A stretch of DNA of 64,000 nt, taken from Setophaga petechia. Lineage: Eukaryota; Chordata; Aves; Passeriformes; Parulidae. Position numbers and translations under genes: made by a program. The stretch spans positions 20,505,165 to 20,569,164 of the forward strand of contig JANCRA010000016.1 of assembly GCA_024362935.1 (NCBI GenBank), given 5' to 3'. The notes beneath the pieces were generated by a model. It was not told the origin of the DNA. It did not search any database and worked only from the letters and a program-made list of their open reading frames with translations. Shown here one piece after another: positions 38,202-48,900 of this stretch (position 1 is the first letter of the stretch; the number at the start of each line of letters is the position of its first letter).

Positions 38202-40255
38202 CTTCCTTTCAGAAGTCGGACTTGATGTTCCAAACTGTCTTAAGGCTCTTGAAGTATTGCTGAGCTCATCAGTTCTCTCTATAGCTGATGTACAAATTTT
38301 TTCTAACCTCCACCCTCCTCTGTGCATACTGGATTTTATTTAAGCTTTTGAGGATTAAGTATGGTATTAGTAAAACCTTTGGGATTCTTGCTGAGAATTG
38401 TACAAGTATCCATTTTGATCATGGAGAAGCAGCAGTATCCATGTTTTGAATACAGAATTTTTCCTTTGGAACCATTGTCACTTCAGAAGTCCTTGTGAGT
38501 TTGGACACTGCACTCAGCATCTGTGAGTCCCTGTCTTTCTGCTTGGGTGTCAGACTACTTTGATTTGTCCTTGCCAGATCACCAGCACTGAGCAGATTGC
38601 ATTGCTCTGTTCTGCTGGGACAAAGTCAATCCATGTTAATGGCTTCTTTAATCTTTTAAACATGATTATTTTATTTGGGGCAGTGGCTCCAGCCAATTCC
38701 ATTCTCTTGCTAGGGATAGTAGTCAAATAGAGATAAGCAGTGCCTGAATAAGACAAGTCAGACTTTAATCTTGCCTCATTTTGTGCCTAATTTATCTGAA
38801 AAAAATTTCTGAACTTGGTTCTCAGAAGTCATAACATTGCATGGCTTATGTGGTTTACCTTCTCCAACCTTGATTTCAGGTAATACTGCTTAGCCCTTTA
38901 TATACCATTAAGTCTTATGTATCTAATCTAAACCAGATTTATCCAATGTATCTTGTTTGTGCATCTGAAATGTCTAATTCTACTGTATACTTCTGTTTTT
39001 GGATTTTAAGGTCCAGAAGAGGCAAAAATTAGAGCAGAACAAGGAACCTGCAGACTTGAAGAAAGAGGAGGAAATTCAATTATCTATTATTCCACCTCGC
39101 ATAAGGTTTTTTTTAACAGCATAAGTCTCTTTTAAGCTACTGATTGTTTTTGTAAAAATATATCCTTCTTGGATATTTCTATTACCAACTTCACAGAACT
39201 TACTTCTCTAAACCCCTGATGCCCTGGTTTAGATGACTAAATCTTCACGTCACAGGTGCTGTTTGTTGCTTTCTTGAGCTGTGAGAGCCCTACAGTTCCT
39301 ACTGAGCTCAGTGTCTACTACAGCAAGGTGGTGGTCTGGCTTGTAAATAAGCCCAAGTATCTCTCCCCCTTCCTCTTTGAGCCTCCTGGGTGCTTCTCCT
39401 TTGCAAAGGAATTTCCAGGTTCTGCTTTGTTTTACACATCTGCATCAGGCAGTTGCTTTTTCCAGCAGGGCTGGGGACAGCGTCACCCGATGCACAACCA
39501 ACTCCTGCCTACGAGTTGTCAGCAAACTGCCTTCTTTGGGATGTAGGCCATGTCCCAGAACTCTCCTGTAGTGAGGAGGTGGTTATCACTTTTAATTTTC
39601 TGATGCAGTTACTATAACTTGTAGTCAGAGTGATAAGACACAAATGTTATTCCATTTTATTTAGGTTCCATCTTGGTGGTTGATGTGGTAGTATTTTTAC
39701 AGAAGTTGGCTTATTATAGAGCAGTGGCATTTGGTTTTGCAAGTCGCTGGGACACATTACCTGTCACTACAGACAGGTTACTCTTGAATTCATCATTTGG
39801 CAGTTACTGTTCATTTTAGGCTGATTTAAGATGATGTACCATTTGATTATAGTCTGAATTTCAAAATTGAATTTGTCCTAGGAATCTTCGTTAAGATACA
39901 ATTAATAAAGATTAACTGCTGCATTAGGATACTTGGGCAGCTCTGCCTAACGTGGGTGGAAGTAGAACTGTGTTGTTATTACAGACAGTGCTCTGTCATT
40001 TTGAGGTTTAATTTCTAGTTGGATTGGTTATTTTAATAACTGTCTATAATCAGACGTTATATTACATAATAGCAACAATATTGTTATGGCATGAGGTACA
40101 TACTGTGACTGAGTGCAAACATGGAGATGTAGAAAACATAAACATTCCAGTTAGTGCTCTTCTACATGCCTGTACAGGTTTCATTGCTTATTTTGTCAGT
40201 GTGAACTAAATTAATTTACTCAGTTCTCATGAAATCAAAATACTTTTGCTATATT

Positions 40256-40281
40256 TTAGAAGTAGAGTAAAATACTTCTAA
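40256..40281. repeat. Inverted repeat, 9-bp arms, 8-nt spacer
   Basis: TTAGAAGTA, GAGTAAAA, TACTTCTAA. Its length is near chance expectation. Confidence 0.85.
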
Positions 40282-40423
40282 GTCCTATTCCACAGTGAGA
40301 AATTAGATTCATTCTCTTTTGCACAAACTGTTAAAAACCTATTTTTTACCACTGAATCCATGTCTCTAAAGCACAGACTTCACAAAGACTTTCAGGCCAG
40401 TGTATTTCTTCTCTTAGCCAGTA

Positions 40424-41088
40424 TGTCCTGTTGCAGTGTGTTGTGATATCCTTTTTCAGCTATCCCAGTCCCTCCCAGGTGTGGCAATACCTTCTCCATT
40501 CCCCTCCCCTTGTCTCCTGCTGAGTGGTGTCAGTCAAAGCTTAACATTCCAGCAGGGGCGTCATCTGGTTGGCAGAAGTTCAAAAGATGCCCCTCAGCCC
40601 CGGTCCCATTGGCCTGTCCATGTGCCCCTTGTTCCCTGAGACCCTGCCCCTCCCACCTGGTTGGTGCTCACCTGTCCCTTCCCCTGCCTCTGTCCCTGGG
40701 CTTAAAAGGACACTCAGACCATGCGGTCAGGATTCTAGTGGAGCTGTTACCAAGATTCAGATGTCCGTGACCTTGGAATAAAATTCTGGATCTAACCCTC
40801 TGTCAGAATCCTCTCCTTTTACTCTTCACCTAGCCTAAGGACTTTCACCAGAAGTAATCCTGAGTTCCTACTAGCCTGGACTCGTTCCAGTGCCTAGCTG
40901 CAACATCCAGCCAGCCAGAGGCATCTCTGTGGTGAAATACCACAGCTGCCACCTCAGGCTAAGCAGCAAGGGCCAGAAGAGCCCAGGCTTTCCACCTGGT
41001 AATATTGGGATTATGTTCCAATACTGTCCAAGGTAGTTTCTCATGGAATTTCAGGAAGTTTTTGTTTGTCTTGAAGATCTATTTTTCA
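40424..41088 (+). mobile_element. Solo LTR, avian ERV type, about 665 bp
   Basis: The body matches a songbird-type LTR as I recall it: TGTGATATCC near the 5' side, then C-rich U3 sequence, the promoter-like GGCTTAAAAGGACACTC (near 40699), then GACCTTGGAATAAA, with the polyadenylation signal AATAAA at 40776-40781, and TCTAACCCTCTGTCAGAATC after it. With ends set at TG (40424) and CA (41088) the element is flanked by identical CAGTA at 40419-40423 and 41089-41093. This is the expected structure, but one 5-bp match among several candidate ends has a moderate chance of being accidental, so the outer tens of bases are less certain than the body. It lies in the + orientation. The open frames here (60-90 codons) are not genes. 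Confidence 0.8.
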
Positions 41089-41093
41089 CAGTA

Positions 41094-44000
41094 AACCTGT
41101 TTTTCCAAGGTAGGTAGTTCTAGACCTGGGTGAAAAGAATTAAATGTATCCTTTAAAAAAATGTTCTCACTGGACAATCTAACAATTTAATTAAAAAATA
41201 TGGACTGGTTCAGTTCAGAGCAAGATCCTGTCATTCTGCAGAAATATATCTCAATCCAAGAATCGTAATCCATGAAAATTACCAATATAGAGAGTAGAAG
41301 GATACAGTTTAAGTATTTGGTACTTTGATAGTGTTTATACACTCTTTTTATAGTTATTTGGCATGAAGTCCATGGGAATTTCTATTTCATTGGTTTTGCT
41401 GTTAATAATATGATGTGCATATTAGCATGGTGTCTGCAGACAAAAATAGAGACAGTGGCTGCATGATGAAAGCATGATCTTTGTCTCTCTTGAGGTATTA
41501 CTAATTTTGAGAAGGTGATTAGAAACTTTTTAATTTCTAATGTGTTAAACCTTTATAATCAGAATGGTTCAAAATAAATATGTCCATTTGTTCTAAATGC
41601 TGCACGTGTTCTGTAGTAGAGTTTAAGCATTGCACAACTAAATGATGGTCCAGCCTAAGTTCAGAGCCATTTTATCAGTAGATTCATGTGTTTTTGAATT
41701 ACCTCTCCTGCAAAGCCAGAAAGGATTTCAGTAAATTAGAAAAAAGCTATCCATACCTGATCTCTCAGTGGTTTTTAATGTATATAAGGGCAGAGAGCAC
41801 ATGGCTGGGGAAGCTGGCACTGTTTGTATTGCTAAAAGAAGGAAGAGCCAGTTCATAGAGAAGACAGGGAATACCTCGTTTCCAAGTAAGTCATCGCTCT
41901 CACATTTCTTCTGAGCTACCTCTGTATATTTAAAGCATGAAAAACTGACATCATTTGTTTCACAAGGATGTTTAGAATATTTGGAAACTTTACCCAGAGA
42001 GAATAAAATTTTGAGTAACTAAAATAAGTTACAGCATAAATTAGACCAGCAGATTCTAAAAGCATCTCTTCATGGAGATGTTAATTCTTTACAGAGGACT
42101 AGAGGAGCCTTAACACTCTTATAAACTGAAATGACATTTGACAAATAGTAAATTTCAAGGCTGAAAAGGGTCAAACAAACACTGTGGTGAAGTTCCAGAT
42201 TCTTATTTCCTGGTCATATTTTGCTAAATTTGAAACTGAGTCTACATCCTTTGCAAAATGGGTACTGCATGTAATTATATTCCAAATAATGTTCCACTGG
42301 AGGCTGAGATTTGACTGTTTAATTTCTGTTATTTATTATTGCTGTGTTACAAAAATGAATTGTGCACTGCTATATAATAAACTACCAAATGTCTTATCAA
42401 ATGGGCAGGGATTAAAAGGATGTCTTATTAAAATGTCTTGGTTGAAAAGTTCTATGAGTAATTGGATAAATTTTTGTGGTGAGGTATTTTATTTTGTGAG
42501 GGAATGATCTTTCCCTTTATGCAGAAATTAAGAGAGATTTACACTCTTTCCAGCAATTGTTAAGAGATTTTACTGCATACAAGAAATCATTTTAATATTT
42601 TTTCATTAATTCTGAAAGCATCTGCTGGATTGCTCAATACTCTGATGAGACAATTAGATACAATTTTCATTCTTGTGACAATTAAAGCATCACTGAGGGG
42701 AGGTGCCTCCCAAGAGGAAACCAGTTATCTCTTTCAGGAAAGTTTGGCTGGTGAAGGAGAAAAATGCCTGAAATTAGGATGGTACTTCTTTTTTATACTG
42801 TTTGACAGAAGTGCATGCACGTGTCTGGGCTAACTCTGGGATGTGCTGGTGGCTGCACAAGTTTAGGGTATTAAAGGACAAAAATCCAAAGAAAATGATG
42901 CTTCTTTCTCTCTGCTGCTTGCAGAACAATTTCCTGCAAAGCTTATAGGATTTCCCAAATAAATTTTCTACACATGGAGCTGGATTATTCATTCTGTGAA
43001 TTCATAGATTTTAAGTGTGCCTTGAAGCATGCTGATCCTTGAGTGGTAATCGAAAGTAGATAGAAGGGTCCAGATAAAACTGAAGAGATTGGCACCTTCA
43101 GCAGTGAGATCTGCCTTCTACTTCTGAAAAATATTGGAGCTATTTATAAATTTGGAACATCACAGGACTGTATGTGGCTTATCATGCTTATGCTTGTTAG
43201 TTAAGCTTCTGATGTTCTATTGTAATTCATTTTATTCCTAGCTTTCACAATCACAAGACTATTTTTTTCTATTTTTAAGGCCTTCTGCAAAAATACTAGA
43301 TATTTTATCTTCACTGAAGCACTGTGGCACATTGCAAATGATGTAAAGCTTTAGTGTTTCTCTTGGTTTCTCTTCAGAGTACATGGTATATACATTGTGC
43401 TGTTTGACATCATAGCCAGCTTAGTAATGCCCAGGAGAAAGTTTCCAAGGCCTAGAAGGGAGAGCAAAAGTACTATAAAAGCTAAACTCACCTTTATGCC
43501 TCTACCTATAATGAGCAGGGAGCTGAAAACGTTTTCAGAGGATTTTTTTTCAGGTTGTTTAAAATACCGATGCAGGAGAAGGAAAAAGACTGCAGTTCCT
43601 CCCTGCTCTTCCTTAGCACATCAGCACTCTTTAGAGCAACACATGCTGTCCATGCTGGCCATTTTTCCTGCTCAGCCAAGGCATGGTAAGTCTATTGCCC
43701 TTTCTACAATCTTTCCATTGCAAACATTCCTTCACTGCAGCTGTTCCATGTTAGCAAGCCAAAGTGATATAGTTCCAGCAGTTTGGGTATTTTCTCAACC
43801 AGCTTTCTCCAGTAAGAAACCTGATACACTACGGCTTCAGTCCTTACCTTTTTGTCTCCACATGGAAAAAAAGGCTCTTGCTGAAACCTTTGATCCCCAT
43901 AGATGTGTGTGCCTTCATTTCAGTGTTTAACAGATGGATTAGTTCATGGAAAGAATTGGAAACAATGTGAGCAAATCTGTCCCTTGGTAAATTCTCGTAG

Positions 44001-44990
44001 TGATTTGTAGAATGCCTGATAGGACAGGAAGATTTCCAAGGTCAGCTTTCAGGGGTGACACTGGCTGAAGTGACATTCTATTAAGTGTCTGACTTTCCAG
44101 AGGTAGAGTATTATGGGAACATTTACTGCTTATCTCTAAGTACCAATTGCATTATAATATAAATTTTCTGAATGTCTTTCTGTTTGAGAGCTTAAGTTCT
44201 ATCATTTGAATTACAGAGAAGGTATAGAGCCAGATTTTCAACCTCCTGCTGGAGATGGTTTGTATAACTTTGGGCCATTTGGCTGTGGCTTTACTTTGGG
44301 AGACTGACAGACTAATTTAATCAAGCAGATGTGGATTTGTATATGTGGAGTAGCTATTCTGTCACGTAAGCTGTGTAAAAATTAACAGGTCAGATTCAGG
44401 ACTATTTGAAGTTGCCCAAGAAGTTCTTTGCAACTAAATTTCTTTCGGATGAAATCTATTTATGGAAGTGGTATTTTTTTTCTTCCTTTTATTTAAAGTC
44501 TCCAATTTATAGAGATCATCATCACAGAAAATATTTTTGTTATACATAAGAAAATAGTAGTTGCTGTGTAGTTTGTGAGTTGCATATATTACAATGCACA
44601 TAAGCAGATCCATTTCTGTATTAATTAAAACACATATACTAGTGGCATGAGTTTAGTTCTGATCCAAGTTTAAATATTTGACTGTTAGATGTTGGTGACC
44701 TTCTTTTCTGGACATAACACTTTTACTTTGAAACTAGTGCTTGAAAAAATCAAATTATTATCAACTAGGTAAAGTTCAGCTTGTACCATTTTACATTTCA
44801 AGTATCATGAACTCCCCACAGATAGTTTACTTTTCAGTGTGTACTGACTGCAGCTCCAAGAAATGAGCTCATTCTGTCTGTCATGAAATGGAGAACACTG
44901 CTGGGTAATTCATTGCTGCAGCAAACGGAAAAGCAAGAGGTTTTTCCCAAACATTTGTACACAAGAGAAAAGCTGATTTAAGTGAGTCAA
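41094..44990 (+). other. Intron-like DNA between the second and third LTRs
   Basis: This holds the longest frame of the window (43397-43930 on +, 177 codons from a GTG; first ATG at 43429), which has no domain, no signal peptide and a length expected about once by chance in 64 kb. Inside it lies an exon-like segment with good splice signals (43554-43685). Nothing else is recognised. Confidence 0.5.
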
Positions 44991-45557
44991 TGTTGTGCGT
45001 CTGCTGGTTTTGGCTGGGCTAGAGTTAATTTTTTTTCACACTGTCGGGTATGGGGCTGTGTTTTGGATTTGTGCTGAACACAGGGTTGACGATATAGAGA
45101 TGTTTTTGTCATTGCTGAGTGGAGCTCGCATAGAGCCAAGGCCTTTACTGCTTTTCCTACTTCTAGGCTGGGGAGGGATCTGGAGGTGCACAGGAGGTTG
45201 TGAGGAGACACAGCCAGGACAGGTGACACCCTCTGACTACAGGGATGTTCCAGTCCCTGCCACAGAAGGGAAGAAGGAGGGAGAGGGGACATTTGGAGTG
45301 GCAGTGTTTGTTTTCCCCGGCCACCATTCTGTGTGCTGGGACCCTGCTCTCCTGGGGATGGCTGAACACCTGCCCAACCATGGGAAACACTGAATTGATT
45401 CCTTGTTTTGCTTTGCTCTCCCTGCCAAACTATCTTCATCTCAACCCAGGAGTTTTCCAGCTTTTACCTTTACCAGTTCCCATGCTGGTCCTGCTGGAGG
45501 GGGAGCGGCCAAGGAGCTGCTTGGGGCTGGGCTGCTGGCTGGGGTTAAACCATCACA
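44991..45557 (+). mobile_element. Solo LTR, avian ERVL-like type, about 567 bp
   Basis: The segment runs from TGTTGTG...GGTTTTGGCTGGGCTAGAGT, through GGTATGGGGCTGTGTTTTGG, GAGCCAAGGCCTTTACTGCT, ATGGCTGAACACCTGCCCA and TTCCTTGTTTTGCTTTGCT, to CTGGGGTTAAACCATCACA. These blocks, in this order, are familiar from a solo-LTR family common in bird genomes. The usual TATA part of U3 appears deleted between the AGGGATGTTCC and GAAGGAAGG-type blocks. I found no matching target duplication, so the copy is probably old or its ends have mutated. Open frames of 120-150 codons on both strands here arise from the LTR and are not genes. Confidence 0.82.
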
Positions 45558-45770
45558 GCAGCACACACTGCCTGCCTGACTGGTTTAGTGCAAAGTCACT
45601 GACATAAAAAAAAAAGCCATCATTTTTTCAAATGGCTTTCTGCAAAGCTAAGCAGGGGAAGTGGGAGTTCTGCTTCTTACACTGTGGTTGGTCACTTCTT
45701 AAGCCACCAATTTGAAAAGCTCACATAGTTGGGTTTTTTGCAGGTGACGGAAGAACATGGTTTCAAGCCA

Positions 45771-45944
45771 ACTCTTTTGGGGTGTTTTTGGGTTTTTTTG
45801 TTTTGTTGTTGTTTTGGGTTTTTTTGTTTTTTCTTGGTTGGGATTTTTGTTTTAGGGGGCTGGAGGGGTTTGTTTTGTTTTTGGGGGCTTTGTTTTGCTT
45901 ATTTGTTTTTGGTGGGGTTTGTTGGTGTTTTTTAAAATTCCTTT
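45771..45944 (+). repeat. G/T-rich low-complexity tract
   Basis: About 170 bases almost free of A and C on the + strand, built of TTTTGGG, GTTTTGTTG and TTTTTGGGGG runs. It contains several G runs of three or more and could form G-quadruplex-like structures on the non-template strand of OTUD7A. It begins about 210 bp after the preceding LTR. Confidence 0.85.
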
Positions 45945-48900
45945 TGTGTGCTTTATAGTCTTGTCTGTCTGTTGAGCGTGTATCTTCCAAACAGTACTGA
46001 TCTGTTGTTGTGTGACCAAGTCTCTGCATATAATTGTAATTTTCTCTCTTTCCCTCCCTTCCACACAGCTACTTCTGTTTCATATAAAACCTAAATGAAC
46101 TTAAAGATCTTCATTGAAATCGTTCCTGTTCCACGTGCACAACTTTTTATTCTGAACCAACACTAACAGAATTTTCTCTCTCCTCCTTGAATTTCTGGCT
46201 AATAAGCAGCCCTGCTAGTCAGGCAGAGCCATTTTCTGCCATGGGTTTTAGAATAATTTCTAATAAACTGACAGTGGGTATTGTACAAAGTGCTGAAACA
46301 TTTGTTTCTAAAAATAATCAATAACAACTCCCAATCAGCTCTGCTATTTATCTGGCTTCTGATCAGCAGCAAAGCAGGAGAATTTGATAAATGTCTTTAA
46401 AATTAAAAAGAATAAAAAAATGTATGAAAGAGAATAGTTTTTTTGATAGCTTAAAGGATTTTTAAAAATATATCTGTCAACTTTCCATGGCTTTTATGAC
46501 AAAGTTCAGGGGAAAATACAGGTATTTCTGAAATCCTTTCAGAATCCAAATTCAGAAGTTTTAAAAAATATATCAATATTTTTCTCTGCAACAGATTAAA
46601 TTGAAGGACATTTATATGCTGAAGCTTGCAGTAAGCCTTACAAATATATCCTAATTCCTTAGAGTGAGGTTGTCATCACGTTTGTCAGCTAAGGCTCAAG
46701 GAGACTGCAAATTCTTTTGTATTTTCCTCTCTTTTTCCTGTCTGGGAGTTCATGATGAGCTGTTTGTTTCAGTAGAGATTGTTCTTCATTTAGTTTTACA
46801 GGCGTTCTTTTCATATGTGTATTTGGTACACAAGTTGAAAAATGCAGGCACTGGTTTTTTGGGGGTTTTTTTAGCTGTTGCCTGTAGACATTAATATTCA
46901 ATGTGGTGAAGGGTTTTATTCCCCCACCTCTGGCTCTATTTTGCAATCAATAGCCTTTTCCATATGTTTTTTCCTGGCATTATGAATTTTCTAGTTGGTA
47001 CAGTGCTATTTAATTCCATGTCCTGCTTTTCCATAGAATGCAATAATAGATGATGATGACAGTGGCAATTAGAACTAATGGGCTACTTCTTAGAGATGCT
47101 GAATATCCATCCTGTTGAACCTGGTCAGAAATTAGGCTATTTTAATATCAAACTTGGAATATCTGTTAGTTGCTGTTGCTTTCTTTTGTGTGTACAATTC
47201 TGGTGCATGTTTCCTCATAACACTTCCCTTGTTTCATCAGCTTTTAGTTCTCCTTGTTTAGCCGGAATATTTCCTATTAATTATTATTTTTCATATTGCC
47301 TGAATTACAGGAAAAATCATAACTGTAGAGGTAGTTACAGCTTATTTATGACTGGAGAAAGCTAAGTCTGTGTAACCAAATTGATTTGACTAAATGAAAG
47401 GGATTTTTTTTTTTTTTTTACTGTTTAGGGCATGTTATTTTAATTTTTCATGAACAACATTCTTAATACTAGGTAATTTTACATTCATTTCACCGAATGA
47501 GTCTCCTACTGCAGGACTTTTCAATTACTTATGTAGTATAAGTGAAACACACAGTTGCTATACTTATATTCTAAATCTTCAAAATGTTGTGAAATGAATC
47601 ATGCTAGATGCCATGTCTCAAATCTTTATTTCCTCATTTGTATCTCCATCTGTTTTAAAATCTTGGAGATTATATTAAATGATAGGGGTTTTTTAGGATA
47701 AAAGGGAATTAAGTCTTGTATTCTTCTAAGTTTCATTTTCTAAACTGAATGCAGTAACTGAGGAACATCATGTTTCACAGAAACAAGGGTGGGAGTCTCA
47801 AAGTTGGGGGAAATTCCCCAGTTCTGTTTTGCTGCATGGTGTGTGAGTGTTCTTCTCTGCTGGAGGTCATTTAGCTCAGCACACGCTGAGCTGATATTCC
47901 AGCTTCTGCTGAATTCCAGCACAAATGCCTGCTCATAGCTTGCTATTCTTTCTAACTTACGTGCACCTAAGGACTTACAAGGACTTGATTTTTGCACATA
48001 ATCTGAATTTCAGAAGTTCAATCCTGCTGCTATTTTTTAGGGTACCTGTAAGAGAGAGAACTTTCTCATCAGTCTGTCACTGAAGCTGTGGGATTTACTG
48101 ATTGAGAGGATCAGTATTTTTAAGAGGAATGTGAAAAAAAATCACCAGTATGTGTTTCACCTTGATGTAAGGAACAATGTCACGTGCAGAGTAACAGACA
48201 GTCAAGCCTTGTGTTTAAAACAGCAGCTAAATTGTCTCCATGAAGGCAGGGATGTGCTCCAGACTCCATTTTTAAAGACTATACTGAACCCTTAATCGCT
48301 GACAGTGCACTTGACATACAATTAAGCATTTGAGCTTTCCTCTAAACTCTGTGTACAAGAAGATAGAGGATGCTTGGAGACTTGTATCAGTAAGACTATT
48401 TATACAGAGCTCATTTTGCTAACACTTTTGATGTCCTTTAAGCTTCTGCCTTCATATCCCTGTCAGCACAATCCACTGCACACATTTTCTGAGTCGAACT
48501 GGCATAAGCTGGGAAGGGGAGAAATGTGTTCACGTGCAAGAACACTGGTCACAGTAAGACTTTTCTAGCAGGAGGAGAAATCCTTTCCTTCATCAGTAAC
48601 TTGTGATGGACACTACATACTTAGGACATTGATAAAGCAATAAGTGTTTCTCATGCAGTGATTATAAATAGATTTCAAGTGATGAAGGTTAAGAAAAAAA
48701 AGGTAACTGAATTTGTGCCAGCACTTCAGACTGTGTTCAAGAACTTGTCTTTGAAAAGTTAGATCATTGAGGTGCTGCCTTACTCTGGGGAATGACAGTT
48801 GTCACAGATCTGCAAGAACAGGAAACATTAGCTAGTCATGAATCTTCTATAGCTGAGCTGTAGACAGATGCTATGTGTCAAATTTTGTATCCTTCCCCCC

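Larger units (their letters stand above)
33851..40418 (+). other. Intron-like DNA between the retroelement patch and the second solo LTR
   Basis: No known gene is recognised. The stretch holds a 17-bp-arm hairpin (34914-34949), a CTCF-like CCACTAGATGG (35029-35039), an exon-like segment with strong splice signals (36843-36948), a G/T-rich tract (38038-38130), a 29-bp-period duplication (38144-38201), a purine-rich frame (39011-39105) and a 9-bp-arm hairpin (40256-40281). Confidence 0.5.

Noticed and set aside
43397..43930. 177-codon open frame, the longest in the window
   Set aside because: It starts with GTG, has no recognisable domain and a mixed low-complexity composition. About one frame of this length is expected by chance in 128,000 codon positions at this stop frequency.
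44987..45607. Open frames of 120-150 codons on both strands
   Set aside because: They lie within a solo LTR and have no retroviral protein motifs.
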